Counted from the stretch's first letter, positions 19,549-29,977 are shown. The stretch: DNA of 64,000 nt from Kiritimatiellia bacterium (GCA_028716365.1 JAQUPZ010000008.1:186001-250000), one strand, 5' to 3'. Numbers and translations are program-made. Notes: a model not told the origin generated them from the sequence alone.

Positions 19549-20058
19549 GTGCAGAAACAGACTCCTGGCTGGAATCCGGCCGATCCCGCAGCATCGCTTA
19601 AGACCTACGCGAAATGGATCCGTGGCATGGCCGTGAATACTTTCCTGTCTGATAAGACACATGCCGAACTTTTCTTTTTCATCAAGGCCACAGGTCCATC
19701 GTCGGTTTTTCCCGTCCCTCCAAAGACAGACAGGAAAGAGGTAATTTCCGCGATCAGACAGGCCATTTTAAAGGATGACATCTACGGTATCATTCACATA
19801 GCGGAGGCCTGGACATATACGCCGTCTGGCATGAATGATCATACTGCCAGACAGATACTTGATGGCGAAATGTCTGTTTCCGCCCTTAACAAGACAGACA
19901 AACGGGAGGCGCTCCTGGTTTCTTTTGAATCACGGGAAGGCATCTGTGAAGTCTGGTCTGCATCCATCCTAAGGGATGATAAGAAAGGTGTCACCCTTGG
20001 CGGAGATATGCGCCGTATTAAAAACAGTTGGACAAACTGGGAACGATTATTTGGCTGA
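19549..20058 (+). CDS. Hypothetical soluble protein in the pgpA operon
   Basis: A 169-residue protein. The GTG at 19549 is chosen because an AGGAG site lies 12-17 bases upstream, just at the pgpA stop; the longer open frame would overlap pgpA by 47 bases. The protein has no signal or membrane segment. It contains FLSDKTHAELFFFIKATGP, a helix EVISAIRQAILKDDIYGIIHIAEAW, a central strand EALLVSFESREG and an end IKNSWTNWERLFG. I do not recognise the family. Its position suggests only that it is co-expressed with the glycosyltransferase and PgpA. Confidence 0.6.
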   Translation: MQKQTPGWNPADPAASLKTYAKWIRGMAVNTFLSDKTHAELFFFIKATGPSSVFPVPPKTDRKEVISAIRQAILKDDIYGIIHIAEAWTYTPSGMNDHTARQILDGEMSVSALNKTDKREALLVSFESREGICEVWSASILRDDKKGVTLGGDMRRIKNSWTNWERLFG

Positions 20059-20086
20059 AACGGCACAACTTCGAGAAGTCAAAACC

Positions 20087-21109
20087 TCAAACATCAAACT
20101 CGCCGATCGACTTGATGGTTTCGATCGATGCCGTCAAATCATCAATATAGGCGTTAATATCACCTGACTGTGTGGCGCCGTGAAAAGTCTCGACCTCGAA
20201 GCTGAATGGCCCGTAAAAACCTGCATTATGCAGAATGTCGAACACCTTTCGAAAATCAACTTCTCCCTTACCCAGCTGCGGTAAGACATGTTTGCCCTGA
20301 CCGCGAATGATGTCCTTCAGGTGAACATGAAACACATGCTTTGCCAGAGACTCAAGTTCACGGGCCGCATCTGCTGCGCTGAAAGTCTCATTGTAAAAGA
20401 AAATATTCGCGGTGTCAAAGTTGACTCCCAGGTTTGGACGATTTACTTCGTTCATTGTTCGAAGCGCTTCGCGTGCGTTGGCCATAATACCGCCATGAAT
20501 CTCCAGGGCAATTTTTATGTTCTTTCCGGCGGCATAATCAGCCACGTCGCGGAGCATCGCATACATGAATGACCGCGCATCCTTTTGTTCCTGTGATTCA
20601 TCACCGGAAGTTTTATGACCCAGGGCTTTGTGATGACAGCCAAGGACGAGTACCTGTGCGCCAATACGTTCTGCGAAGTCAATGCGCCGCTTGATGATTC
20701 TGTCAGAACCAGGGTAACCCGTATAACCAAATAAATCCACACTCTCGGCTTTAAAACCATTCCGTGCCAGCAAGTCCTGCAGATCGGGAAAGCTGTATTG
20801 CCATTGACCACCCAGGGGAGCATCAATCATCAGTTCCGGTATCAAACTTTTAGGACGAGCCTGTTCAGCGGGCAACTCCAAAAGACGAATCGGTGTTTTC
20901 TTGATCTGAGTGATACATTGTGCAATATCAAACTGTCCCCAGCCAAAACAGTTCATACTTACTGAAAATGCATTTCGTAATTTACCGGCCTTAGGCTTGT
21001 TCTTCTCCGTTTCCTGTTGCCCATGGATTTCAGTCACTCGTACCGCACCTGTCGCCGCCATAGCGGCTATGCCGGTCATAAATTGACGCCTGTTACATTT
21101 TGTTCCCAT
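20087..21109 (-). CDS. TAT-exported sugar phosphate isomerase/epimerase-like TIM-barrel protein
   Basis: A 340-residue protein. The ATG at 21109 is chosen over 21151 because it has an AAGGAG site about 10 bases upstream and gives a clean twin-arginine signal (NRRQFMTGIAAMAATGA). The mature part is a xylose-isomerase-like TIM barrel: FSVSMNCFGWGQFD, FKAESVDLFGYTGYPG, AQVLVLGCHHKALG, KIALEIHGGIM (metal-binding Glu), LGVNFDTANIFF, HVFHVHLKDIIRG and FSFEVETFHG. The conserved Glu, Asp and His residues expected for a divalent metal site are there. It is likely a sugar or polyol isomerase/epimerase in the periplasm; the substrate is unknown. Confidence 0.82.
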   Translation of the reverse strand: MGTKCNRRQFMTGIAAMAATGAVRVTEIHGQQETEKNKPKAGKLRNAFSVSMNCFGWGQFDIAQCITQIKKTPIRLLELPAEQARPKSLIPELMIDAPLGGQWQYSFPDLQDLLARNGFKAESVDLFGYTGYPGSDRIIKRRIDFAERIGAQVLVLGCHHKALGHKTSGDESQEQKDARSFMYAMLRDVADYAAGKNIKIALEIHGGIMANAREALRTMNEVNRPNLGVNFDTANIFFYNETFSAADAARELESLAKHVFHVHLKDIIRGQGKHVLPQLGKGEVDFRKVFDILHNAGFYGPFSFEVETFHGATQSGDINAYIDDLTASIETIKSIGEFDV

Positions 21110-21374
21110 GGTGGATTTTCTCCTTATTCTTATTTCAAGTTTAATTGACAAGAAATGGTCTAAAGTTGACGGATTTCTTACAGATTGGGAGTACTGGAAT
21201 CAAGGTCTATCGTAATTTCTACAATATACTTTACTACTGAAAAAATCACAAAAAAATGTTGACGTTAAAAATCCATCTGGCATAATTGCGCTAACGATTG
21301 AGCAAAGAGGATTCACTCAACTTCAAAGCGCTGGTCTGATAGGTCTGTCGTACATCAGAAGGAAAGGAATAATC

Positions 21375-23069
21375 ATGAAAAGAAACGGTAGATTGATAAT
21401 CAGCATTATCGGTTTGATGTTGTTCTTCTCGTTATGTGCGCCCGGCCAGACGGAATGCCGCAAAATTCCACTGAAGGACTATCTGGACAAAATGAAAGGC
21501 GGTTGGGTTGGCCAGATTGCCGGTGTCTCATGGGGAGCGCCCACCGAATTTAAATTTGTCGACAAGATCATGCCCGATGACGTCATGCCCAAATGGCAAC
21601 CACGCATGATTAACGATGCCTTCGGACAGGATGATCTTTATGTCGAAATGACATTTCTTCGTTCAATGGAAGAACACGGTCTTGATGTTTCCATCCGACA
21701 GGCGGGAATTGATTTTGCCAACAGCGGCTATGCCCTCTGGTGCGCGAACAAGGCCGGACGTACAAATCTCCGCAAGGGCATCGCTCCGCCCGATTCCAGC
21801 CACCCAAAATTCAATAAATGTCCAAACGATATTGATTACCAGATTGAAGCCGATTTCTCCGGCCTCATAGCCCCCGGCATGCCCAATGTGGCTGTTTCCA
21901 TGGGCGAAAAGTTTGGACGACTTATGAACTACGGCGATGGAATGTATGCCGGCCAGTTCATGGGCGGCATGTACGCCGAAGCTTTCTTCCAGAGCGATAT
22001 CATCAAGGTCATCGAGGCTGGTCTCAAATGTATTCCTGCTGAATCACAATATGCCGAAATGGTTCGCGACATGCTGGCATGGTACAAAGCGGATCCTGAT
22101 AACTGGGAAAAGACATGGCAGTTATGTTTGGAAAAGTATCGCAAGAACCCGGAATACCAGAAGGCATCCAATGGCGGGATCGACTGTAAAATAAATGGCG
22201 CCTGCGTCCTCATGGGGCTCCTATATGGTAAAGGTGATCTCGACAAAACTATTATTATTTCCTGCCGGAGCGGATATGACTCCGATTGTAATCCATCCAG
22301 TTCGGCCGGGGTTCTTTTTACGATCATTGGGTTTTCGAAACTACCGGATCGTTTTGCAAAAGAACTGAACGAAAAAACCTTTTTCAGTCATACTGCCTAC
22401 AATTTCCCGGCGCTTCTCGACGTTTGCGCAAAACTTGCGCGCCAGGCGATTATCAAGGAGGGCGGAAGAATCGAGAAAAACGAAAATGGTGAGGAAATAT
22501 TCGTTATTCCGGTGGTTTCACCGAAACCAAGCAAGCTTGAATTGAGCTGGGCACCGGGTCCCATTACAGACAGTAAATTCACCGAGACCGAGATGAAACA
22601 AATCACCAGGGCGCCGGATCAGGAAGAGAAGGAAAGGCTGAAACAGGGTGTCGCAAAGTTCGCTCCCGGCTGGCAAATTGCCAGTTGTGGCAGTGATATG
22701 AACCCTGGCCTGCACGCCAAAGAACTTGGCCGGAAGAATATTCTCGTCACGCATCCAAAAGACAAGGACACCGCCTGCGTCCTGAGCAAAACAATGGATA
22801 TAGCTTCTGGAAAAAAGACAACACTCAAGCTTGTCGTCGGCCATCATCCCAAAGGAGATTGGGAACTGATAGTACGGACCGATGGTAAAGAAATATTTAA
22901 AAAGACTATAGGGAAAGATATAGCCACAGAAGGATGGCTGAACGCAGACGTGGATCTGACGCCTCTCGCCGGCAAGACTGTGAAGGTTGAATTGCTCAAT
23001 CAGCCCACAGGCTGGAGTCACGAAGCTGGTTACTGGGCGAAAATTGAAATCGAAGTGCGGGACAACTGA
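21375..23069 (+). CDS. Secreted ADP-ribosylglycohydrolase-family protein
   Basis: A 564-residue protein with a Sec signal peptide (LIISIIGLMLFFSLCAPGQ). Residues about 35-380 match the ADP-ribosylglycohydrolase/DraG fold: GGWVGQIAGVSWGAPTEF, an acidic metal motif FGQDDLYVEMTFL near residue 80, and the late SCRSGYDSDCNPSSSAG. The last ~140 residues form a separate beta-rich domain (TTLKLVVGHHPKGDWELIV, AGKTVKVELLNQPTGW), likely carbohydrate-binding-like. In PVC genomes these secreted versions are abundant and probably act on glycosides or related bonds rather than on ADP-ribosylated proteins; that is inference. The ribosome site AAGGAAAGGAA is good. Confidence 0.8.
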   Translation: MKRNGRLIISIIGLMLFFSLCAPGQTECRKIPLKDYLDKMKGGWVGQIAGVSWGAPTEFKFVDKIMPDDVMPKWQPRMINDAFGQDDLYVEMTFLRSMEEHGLDVSIRQAGIDFANSGYALWCANKAGRTNLRKGIAPPDSSHPKFNKCPNDIDYQIEADFSGLIAPGMPNVAVSMGEKFGRLMNYGDGMYAGQFMGGMYAEAFFQSDIIKVIEAGLKCIPAESQYAEMVRDMLAWYKADPDNWEKTWQLCLEKYRKNPEYQKASNGGIDCKINGACVLMGLLYGKGDLDKTIIISCRSGYDSDCNPSSSAGVLFTIIGFSKLPDRFAKELNEKTFFSHTAYNFPALLDVCAKLARQAIIKEGGRIEKNENGEEIFVIPVVSPKPSKLELSWAPGPITDSKFTETEMKQITRAPDQEEKERLKQGVAKFAPGWQIASCGSDMNPGLHAKELGRKNILVTHPKDKDTACVLSKTMDIASGKKTTLKLVVGHHPKGDWELIVRTDGKEIFKKTIGKDIATEGWLNADVDLTPLAGKTVKVELLNQPTGWSHEAGYWAKIEIEVRDN

Positions 23070-23252
23070 AATATCCCTGTTGTAAAAATCAGAATATCGA
23101 GATCTTTCGTCGTTTCGCTCCCTGGAATGATAAATATTCTGTTATCAGGAATCTTCCGTTCTTCAAATTTCCCAGCTTTCATGTTGAATTGTCATGGGAA
23201 AATGGTTTGATGTCGCCGCTGATTATCCAAATTAACGGGAGAGAAGTGATTT

Positions 23253-24929
23253 ATGGCCGGTGAATATGTTTTTAATCTTCAGGGCGTCACCAAGATGTAT
23301 AACAAGAACGCGGTTCTTGAGGACATCACGCTCGCGTTCTTCTTTGGCGCAAAAATCGGTGTTATTGGCGGCAACGGGACCGGAAAATCGTCTTTGCTGA
23401 AAATCCTTGCCGGACTGGACAAGGAGATCCTGGGTGATGTACAGATTGCGAAAAACGTTCGTATTGGATATCTGCCACAGGAACCCCAGCTTACTCCGGG
23501 AAAGACCGTTGCCGAGGCGGTGGAGGAGGGTGTGGCATCCACACGCGCATTATTGAATCGATATGATGAAATCTGTAACAAGCTTGGCGAGGACTTGCCA
23601 GATGACGAAAAAGACCGTCTGAATAATGAACTCGGTAACCTGCAGGAACAAATCGACTCGAACGACCTGTGGGAGCTGGATCATCATGTTGAAGTGGCAA
23701 TGGAAGCCCTACGCCTGCCGGCGGGTGAAACAACGGTGGATACCCTTTCAGGCGGCGAGAAACGGCGCGTGGCCCTGTGCCGTCTGCTGATTTCCAATCC
23801 GGACGTTATTCTGCTGGATGAACCTACCAATCATCTTGATGCGGAATCGGTGGCATGGATTGAAACCTACCTGAAGAAATTCAAAGGAACAGTGGTAGTT
23901 GTAACACATGATCGTTATTTCCTGAACAACGTAACCGAATGGATACTTGAGCTGGATGGGGGCCATGCTTTTCCATACAAGGGGAATTACGGCTCATGGC
24001 TGGAACAGAAACAGGCCCTGCTGGAACAGGAATCGAAACAGGCGCAATCGCGGCGCAAACTGCTGGAACAGGAACTCTCATGGGTCCGGTTGAATCCATC
24101 GGGCCGCCAGGCAAAGAGCAAGGCGCGTCTGAATCGTTATGAAGAACTGGCCCGTCAGCAGATTGATACCCGGGAAGACACACTCGAAATTCAGATCCCG
24201 CCGGGACAGAGACTGGGTAACGTGGTTGTACGGGCGGAGAATCTCAGTAAGAATTACGGTGATCGTGTAATCATGGAAGGTGTCAATTTTGACTTGCCGC
24301 GTGGTGGAATTGTCGGTGTCATCGGCGCCAACGGGGCGGGGAAGACGACACTCTTTCGAATGATCATCGGAGCTGAAAAACCGACATCCGGAATCCTTAA
24401 GATCGGGGAGACGGTAAAAATCTCGTATGTTGACCAGTCCCGTGAAGCCCTGAATCCAAAGAATACCGTATACAACGAAATTTCCGGTGGCGCTGAATTC
24501 CTTGATCTGGGTGGCAAGCAAATGAACAGTCGCGCATATTGCAGTCGATTCAACCTGCGAGGAAGTGATCAACAGAAGCTAGTCAGTCAGCTTTCCGGAG
24601 GGGAGCGCAATCGTGTACATCTAGCCAAACTTCTGCGCAGGGGTGGTAATTTGCTTCTGCTTGATGAACCGACCAATGATCTCGATGTTGGTACCCTGCG
24701 TGCCCTGGAAGAGGGGCTGATCAGTTTTGGCGGTTGTGCCGTTGTAATTTCGCATGATCGCTGGTTCCTCGATCGTGTTGCTACGCATATCCTGGCCTTC
24801 GAAGGTAACAGTCAGGCAACCTGGTTCGAGGGTAACTACGAAGCCTATCATGATTATCGCCGCAAACTGCTTGGCGATGCCGCCGACAGTCCGCAACGAA
24901 TCCGTTTCCGTCCGATAGGTCATAAATAA
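23253..24929 (+). CDS. ettA: Energy-dependent translational throttle protein EttA (ABC-F)
   Basis: A 558-residue ABC-F protein with two ATP-binding cassettes: Walker A loops GGNGTGKSS and GANGAGKTT, signatures [14 protein letters not shown] and [14 protein letters not shown], and Walker B motifs [16 protein letters not shown] and [10 protein letters not shown]. Length and sequence closely follow E. coli EttA as remembered, including [24 protein letters not shown] and the arm and linker region between cassettes. EttA binds the ribosomal E site and gates the first peptide bond according to ATP/ADP level. It has no membrane domain. The gene appears to be a single-gene unit. Confidence 0.95.
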   Translation: MAGEYVFNLQGVTKMYNKNAVLEDITLAFFFGAKIGVIGGNGTGKSSLLKILAGLDKEILGDVQIAKNVRIGYLPQEPQLTPGKTVAEAVEEGVASTRALLNRYDEICNKLGEDLPDDEKDRLNNELGNLQEQIDSNDLWELDHHVEVAMEALRLPAGETTVDTLSGGEKRRVALCRLLISNPDVILLDEPTNHLDAESVAWIETYLKKFKGTVVVVTHDRYFLNNVTEWILELDGGHAFPYKGNYGSWLEQKQALLEQESKQAQSRRKLLEQELSWVRLNPSGRQAKSKARLNRYEELARQQIDTREDTLEIQIPPGQRLGNVVVRAENLSKNYGDRVIMEGVNFDLPRGGIVGVIGANGAGKTTLFRMIIGAEKPTSGILKIGETVKISYVDQSREALNPKNTVYNEISGGAEFLDLGGKQMNSRAYCSRFNLRGSDQQKLVSQLSGGERNRVHLAKLLRRGGNLLLLDEPTNDLDVGTLRALEEGLISFGGCAVVISHDRWFLDRVATHILAFEGNSQATWFEGNYEAYHDYRRKLLGDAADSPQRIRFRPIGHK

Positions 24930-24976
24930 AGCTAATCGAGCATGACTCTTAGTGGTTGCAAGAACTCTTGCGAGTC

Positions 24977-25128
24977 GCATTTCGTGGTGAAAAAGACGTG
25001 GTGATTTTACTGTCATCGGTTCGTTACCGCGAGGGATCGGTATGCGTATACACGCTCCCTCGCGGACGCCTGCCGCTGGCAGCAAACTGACCAAGTTTTT
25101 TCACCAGTCCTGACGGACATCGAAATGC
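24977..25128. repeat. Palindromic intergenic element A, GCATTTCG-bounded
   Basis: About 152 bases bounded by GCATTTCG (24977-24984) and its complement CGAAATGC (25121-25128). Just inside the left end is TGGTGAAAAA (24985-24994), matched by TTTTTCACCA (25097-25106). In the centre a perfect ten-pair stem joins CCGCGAGGGA (25027-25036) and TCCCTCGCGG (25056-25065). Nested inverted repeats of this kind suggest a mobile miniature element or a structured RNA. Elements B and C share the end motif and a central GG-TAT...TATCC-like loop. Confidence 0.6.
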
Positions 25129-25229
25129 GTCTCGCGGTCTATCATCCGCCGAAACGGCGGAAGTTCACTTATGAGACATATTTTCTGAAGTCATCCCGAT
25201 CGGTTCCGCTGTATCGGGATGTGTAGATC

Positions 25230-25447
25230 GCATCGTGCATTTCATTTCTTCGGGGAAAGATTTTACGTCAGATTGCTTCAAGCGCATTGGCGCCGCGGGT
25301 TGGGTTGGATATGTATCCACGCAATCCGCGGCAACACTGCCCGAAGGGGCCTGAGTTTTGAAGGACGATTGAAGTAATACTTGTCCGCCGTAGTTTCTTA
25401 ACGAAGGCTGGATCACGTAAAAGGTTTCCTCGTGAAATGCACGATGC
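25230..25447. repeat. Palindromic intergenic element B, 15-bp perfect terminal inverted repeat
   Basis: About 218 bases bounded by a perfect 15-base inverted repeat: GCATCGTGCATTTCA (25230-25244) and TGAAATGCACGATGC (25433-25447). The middle has CCGCGG on both sides of a small palindrome GGATATGTATCC, giving a central hairpin. The ends share GCATTTC/GAAATGC with elements A and C. No open frame inside looks like a protein. Confidence 0.6.
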
Positions 25448-25609
25448 TTTATTAATCACGCACTTTTAGGTCGATATACATGGCCTAATCTGAAACCGAA
25501 GAAGATATTCTGACAAGGGTAGATTACGTGAAAGACTTGCGTCGAAATAGGTAACCATTTATCCTGACAACGTTTTTATGTTCGGATTGGAAAGAAAGAG
25601 AGGTTGCAA

Positions 25610-27280
25610 ATGAAATTTGTCAGCATGCTGGCTATTGTTCTTATCCCATTCTCCACGATCCTTGCCCAGACAAGCGAAATGCCGCTTCCGAACCCTGAAC
25701 AGCTCGCCTGGCAGAAGATGGAAATGACCATGTTCCTGCATTTCGGCGTGAATACTTTCACCGACAGGGAATGGGGCGACGGCAAGGAAGACCCGAAACT
25801 GTTCAATCCCAGCGCGCTTGACTGCAGACAGTGGGTAAAAACGGCAAAGGATGCCGGTTTCAAACTCATGATTCTTACAGCCAAGCACCATGACGGCTTT
25901 TGCCTGTGGCCGAGTAAATACACGGAACATTCTGTGAAGAATTCTCCATGGAAAGATGGCAAAGGCGATGTTGTAAAAGAGTTCACAGAAACGTGCTTTG
26001 AGGAAGGAATGAAAGTAGGTCTTTACCTCTCGCCATGGGACAGGCACGAACCGAAATATGGCACCGATGAATACAATAATCATTTTATCAACCAGCTTAC
26101 CGAACTCCTGACGCAATATGGAACCATTGATGAAGTGTGGTTTGATGGCGCCTGCGGTGAGGGGCCAAACGGAAAGAAACAGCAATACGACTGGAACCGG
26201 TTTTATGAAACAATACGAAAGCTGGCTCCAAAGGCCCTGATAGCCATCTGCGGTCCTGATATTAGATGGGTTGGTAATGAATCGGGCGTTGCCAGGATTG
26301 GTGAGTCCAGCGTCAAAAATGGAAAGTGGCATCCCGCGGAATGCGATGTGTCAATCCGGCCAGGCTGGTTTTATCATGCCGCACAGGACGAGAAGGTCAA
26401 GTCGCTCGAACATCTCATGGACATTTACATGAAATCAGTCGGACGAAACAGTGTGTTGCTGTTAAACGTACCGCCTGACAAACGCGGTCTTTTTGCAGAT
26501 CCTGACATACAGAGATTGTCAGAATTCGGTTCCACAATTCGCGGATTATATAAGAACAATCTTGCGAAAAAAGGAAAATACAAGAAGGACAAGGATGGGA
26601 TTGAGATCGAGTTTGAACAGCCGGTTTCTTTCAACTTCGTCAATATCCGCGAAGATATTTCTAAGGGTGAACGTGTTCAATCGTACAAGATACAGGTGAT
26701 GAGCGGTAATCAATGGCAGACAGTGGCTTCGGGTTCAGTAATCGGCAACAGGAATCTGCATGGAATACCGGAAGTCGCGGCATCGAAGGTAAGACTCCTG
26801 ATAAACAAAAGTATTTCTGAGCCTGTCATAACGGAATTCGAGATTTACAAGGTGACTCCATTTGGAAAGTGGGGTTCAGTGTCGATTGCTGCTCATAAAC
26901 CGTGTACGGCATCAAATGTTCATCCCGGCGGGACGGAATTCGGCGGGAACAAGTCGCTCGATGATGATATGCAAACCCGGTGGGCAACATCCGATGATAC
27001 CCGCGAGTGCTGGCTTGAGGTTGATCTGCTTTCGGAACAGGATATCGCCGGAATTAAAATAATGGAGTTTGAACCCAGGATACAGAAATTCCGTCTGGAG
27101 TACAGAAATGGTGACAAGGAAGACTGGAAAAATGCGTGTTCAGGCGGCAAAGCTGGACTTGAATTCCAGAAAGATTTTCCCGCTGTCAGGGCAAGGTATA
27201 TAAGGCTCCATATTCTTGATGCTTCAAAAGCCCCTTCAATATGGGAATTCCATGTTTATCCATCTTCGAAAGGAAACTGA
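25610..27280 (+). CDS. Secreted alpha-L-fucosidase (GH29) with C-terminal F5/8-type domain
   Basis: A 556-residue protein; the ATG at 25610 follows a GAGAGG ribosome site and starts a Sec signal peptide (FVSMLAIVLIPFSTILAQ). Residues about 25-320 match GH29: MFLHFGVNTFTDREWG, LTAKHHDGFCLWPSKYT, GLYLSPWDRHEP and IDEVWFDGACGEG, whose aspartate is the expected nucleophile. After a middle beta domain, the C-terminal 140 residues (CTASNVHPGGTEFGGNK, DDMQTRWATSD, WLEVDL) form an F5/8 type C (discoidin) sugar-binding domain. The enzyme releases alpha-L-fucose from glycans outside the cytoplasm. The SGNH hydrolase gene follows 16 bases later and is probably co-transcribed. Confidence 0.93.
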   Translation: MKFVSMLAIVLIPFSTILAQTSEMPLPNPEQLAWQKMEMTMFLHFGVNTFTDREWGDGKEDPKLFNPSALDCRQWVKTAKDAGFKLMILTAKHHDGFCLWPSKYTEHSVKNSPWKDGKGDVVKEFTETCFEEGMKVGLYLSPWDRHEPKYGTDEYNNHFINQLTELLTQYGTIDEVWFDGACGEGPNGKKQQYDWNRFYETIRKLAPKALIAICGPDIRWVGNESGVARIGESSVKNGKWHPAECDVSIRPGWFYHAAQDEKVKSLEHLMDIYMKSVGRNSVLLLNVPPDKRGLFADPDIQRLSEFGSTIRGLYKNNLAKKGKYKKDKDGIEIEFEQPVSFNFVNIREDISKGERVQSYKIQVMSGNQWQTVASGSVIGNRNLHGIPEVAASKVRLLINKSISEPVITEFEIYKVTPFGKWGSVSIAAHKPCTASNVHPGGTEFGGNKSLDDDMQTRWATSDDTRECWLEVDLLSEQDIAGIKIMEFEPRIQKFRLEYRNGDKEDWKNACSGGKAGLEFQKDFPAVRARYIRLHILDASKAPSIWEFHVYPSSKGN

Positions 27281-27296
27281 ATAAAAGGATCATGAT

Positions 27297-28760
27297 ATGA
27301 AAAATCGATTAATGATAAGCACTTGGATAATGTTGACAGTTGCTACTGCATATTCTGCCGAACCCGTAGCCACAAAGAATTTCATACCACCTGCTCCACC
27401 ATCAAACCTCGAGGAGCTCGGGGAAAACATCCAGCGTACGATGACACTGCTTGCCACCAGTACACCGCAAAAACGCAACCATGTTCACATCCTGTTTTAC
27501 GGCCAATCGGTCACGGCCGGTCGCTGGACAAAGGCCGTTACTGAGAATCTTCGTAAAGCTTATCCCAATGCAGATATCGAAATTGAAAACCGTGCCATCG
27601 GTGGTTACAGTGCTCCTACCCTGCTCAAAACCGCCGAGTATGACCTTTATCCATTTTATCCCGATCTGATGATCTTTCACGTTTATGGTGGCGTTGAAAG
27701 CGGTGAACTGGAAAAGATCATCGCCCATACCCGCCAGCGCACAACGGCGGAGATATTGTTCCGAACCCCGCACTTCCGTTGGCCCAAGGACCTTGCGCGC
27801 GATGGTTCACCTGATGACCCCGCCGCAAAAGGACTCTGTGATGCAGATGAAAAACAGTCGAAACTGATCCGCGAACTGTCGGCAAAATATGGCTGTGAAC
27901 TGGCAGAAGTACGCGAACAGCTCCGCTCATATTTCAAGGCCAACAATCTTTTTCCAAAAGACACACTTGGCGATAGTGTCCATCCCAATGATCTAGGTAA
28001 TTTTCTGCTTGAGAAACTCGTCATGCAATATCTCCGCTATGATCCGAAATTCCCGAAAAACAAATGGCGGAACATGGTACGTGATGTGGCGGTTGATGAT
28101 GCCAAAGTAAAGCGTGGCGCTGATGGAAGTATCGAATTGACTTTTGAAGGTAACCGTATCGACGTAATTGCCGATAATGCAAAACAGGAAAAGGCAGGTA
28201 CAGCGAAGGTTCTTATCGACAATAAACCGCCTTCTGAATATCCGGAACTTTACTATCATTCCCGGCCTTCTGCGTCACCGCATGTCTGGTGGCCGGCAAT
28301 TAACAAGATCGGGTTTGAAAAACAACTGGTTCTCGAATCATGGACTGCGAAAATCCTGGAATGCGATCCTGAGAAAAAGGTCCTTACCTATGAAGTTATC
28401 GGATCAAAGACCGGTCCTGACGGGAAGGGCGATCAGAATAAGAAGTTTGTATCTAATTCAGGCCGTGTGGTTATAGATTCCGGCATGTGGTCAGTCTGTG
28501 GCGCACTGAGTTACCGCAAGAAAGAACTGCCCAAGAACTACGAAGTCAAGTGGGAAGTCAAACCGCTGTTCGTGGATGTGTACTCGGCCCCGACGGTTAC
28601 GGATCCTACGAAGGAAAATACCGTCACGCTGGCCCAGGGCCTGAGCAATACACAACACACGCTTAAACTCGTTCCAAACGGTGACGGGCCGTTGTCCATC
28701 AAGCTGCTACGGATATACCAGCCGCCACTGGCAGAAACAACACCTGAAAGCGCGAAATGA
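27297..28760 (+). CDS. Secreted SGNH/GDSL-type hydrolase
   Basis: A 487-residue protein with a signal peptide (STWIMLTVATAYSAEP). The SGNH hydrolase core carries block I as FYGQSVTAGRW (nucleophile Ser), block II glycine as ENRAIGGYSA, and the His dyad in GDSVHPNDLGNFL (block V). A later beta-rich region (about residues 260-480) is likely an accessory domain. Such enzymes remove acetyl or other ester groups from polysaccharides or rhamnogalacturonan-like glycans. Placed 16 bases after the fucosidase, it probably deacetylates the same fucose-containing polymer; that link is inference. Confidence 0.82.
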   Translation: MKNRLMISTWIMLTVATAYSAEPVATKNFIPPAPPSNLEELGENIQRTMTLLATSTPQKRNHVHILFYGQSVTAGRWTKAVTENLRKAYPNADIEIENRAIGGYSAPTLLKTAEYDLYPFYPDLMIFHVYGGVESGELEKIIAHTRQRTTAEILFRTPHFRWPKDLARDGSPDDPAAKGLCDADEKQSKLIRELSAKYGCELAEVREQLRSYFKANNLFPKDTLGDSVHPNDLGNFLLEKLVMQYLRYDPKFPKNKWRNMVRDVAVDDAKVKRGADGSIELTFEGNRIDVIADNAKQEKAGTAKVLIDNKPPSEYPELYYHSRPSASPHVWWPAINKIGFEKQLVLESWTAKILECDPEKKVLTYEVIGSKTGPDGKGDQNKKFVSNSGRVVIDSGMWSVCGALSYRKKELPKNYEVKWEVKPLFVDVYSAPTVTDPTKENTVTLAQGLSNTQHTLKLVPNGDGPLSIKLLRIYQPPLAETTPESAK

Positions 28761-28889
28761 AGCTTGGCTTTAAACTACTCAGATAAATTAAGGAGAAAAA
28801 AGTTTGTTTAAGAGGATTATTGCTGTAAAATTTTAATAGTAAACAAGGTAAGCGTGAGTGCCATATAATAGATATATGACGCAGTACAA

Positions 28890-29210
28890 ATGAAAGATTT
28901 GCCGTATTCAAAATTCGATCATGATGAACTGATATTGCGGGATGAACTTGCGATTGCCCGTACTTCCCTGGCAAATGAAAGAACCCTGTTGGCATATCTT
29001 CGTTCGTCAATCGCATTATTGATTGCGGGTGTCTCGATCATGCACTTTTCGAATCAAGGATGGTTCTGGACCGTGGGATTTTTGTGTATACCAACCGGAA
29101 TAATCACAGGTATTATCGGCGTGGTAAGACACCGAAGAATGAATAAATCTATTTCTACTTGTACAAAAGCAGTCGTAAATCACATCAAAAAAGGAAACGA
29201 TACAGGTTGA
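28890..29210 (+). CDS. DUF202 (YidH-like) small membrane protein
   Basis: A 106-residue protein with the DUF202 signature: a polar N terminus LILRDELAIARTSLANERTLLAYLRSS (split here as two pieces of one helix), then hydrophobic helices ALLIAGVSIMHF and FLCIPTGIITGIIGVV. Family members are small inner-membrane proteins of unknown role. The ribosome site is poor. The gene stands alone between the SGNH hydrolase (130 bases upstream) and a convergent DUF4416 gene. Confidence 0.8.
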   Translation: MKDLPYSKFDHDELILRDELAIARTSLANERTLLAYLRSSIALLIAGVSIMHFSNQGWFWTVGFLCIPTGIITGIIGVVRHRRMNKSISTCTKAVVNHIKKGNDTG

Positions 29211-29325
29211 GTAACGTCACCGGGTATTGACAGGATCAACTTATCCCGTTGTGTGTAATCAGGAAAAGACAAGCGTATGATACGTTTCATTGCCGTAATG
29301 ACCTCCTTCTTCCTGACATGCATGG

Positions 29326-29889
29326 TCAGGATTGATGATCGGTAGAGTTAGAAGATGTCCTGGTTATTTCCATATACCGGCGGCGGATTTCCAGGAAGAA
29401 AGAAGTATATTTGCCCGATTTGAAGTCGGGATAGGTCCAGGGAAAAAATACGCACCCGTTTTTTTTGAAATTCAGTGTCACTTCTGCATAGATACCTTCC
29501 CCTATACAAATCCTGTGAGAGAACTCCTTGGTAGTGGCCAGAATCAGATTTGACGCCGTAATATAACCAGGATCAAGATTAACCGTACGATGTACCTTGC
29601 CGTTGCTGGTAACGGTGAATTTATCCTCTATAGTATTTGTGACAAGCTTGATTTCTGCAAGTTTCCGAGGATCCATAAGCTCCTGGAATGAAACAAATTG
29701 ACGAAAAAGGTCATTCCCCATTTCATCCGCATAATAATCAGTGAAGTTGAAAGGCATGAACTCACTTTCCTGATCAATTTTCCCCAGCAAGGCACCCAGT
29801 TCATTCACGGCGCGGAGAATGACTTCTTTGTTTATACCTATAATGCCACAAAAGAATTTCACCGGCTTTACTGGTTTGACACTGCCCAT
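29326..29889 (-). CDS. DUF4416 family protein
   Basis: A 187-residue soluble protein that matches the DUF4416 family as I recall it: KFFCGIIGINKEVI near the start, FTDYYADEMGNDLFRQFVSF, LMDPRKLAEIKLVTNTIE, VNLDPGYITASNLILATTKEF and FPWTYPDFKSGKY. The function of the family is unknown; it is common in Deltaproteobacteria, Planctomycetes and relatives. The ATG at 29889 is the first good start. The gene is convergent with DUF202 and lies 88 bases downstream of the QueG-like gene on the same strand. Confidence 0.8.
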   Translation of the reverse strand: MGSVKPVKPVKFFCGIIGINKEVILRAVNELGALLGKIDQESEFMPFNFTDYYADEMGNDLFRQFVSFQELMDPRKLAEIKLVTNTIEDKFTVTSNGKVHRTVNLDPGYITASNLILATTKEFSHRICIGEGIYAEVTLNFKKNGCVFFPWTYPDFKSGKYTSFFLEIRRRYMEITRTSSNSTDHQS

Positions 29890-29977
29890 AAAATATTTTC
29901 CCTGTTAACCCGGATATTACATAAACACCCGGATTATTAACTCCACCCACAATGCTGATGACAACGTGCGGATTAAA

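Larger units (their letters stand above)
24930..25609. other. 680-base non-coding region carrying two palindromic elements
   Basis: No convincing gene is present between ettA and the fucosidase. Most of the stretch is taken up by two inverted-repeat elements described separately (24977-25128 and 25230-25447). Short open frames on both strands here (for example 25165-25416) have no ribosome site and read through the palindromes, so I do not count them. The last 100 bases should hold the fucosidase promoter. Confidence 0.6.
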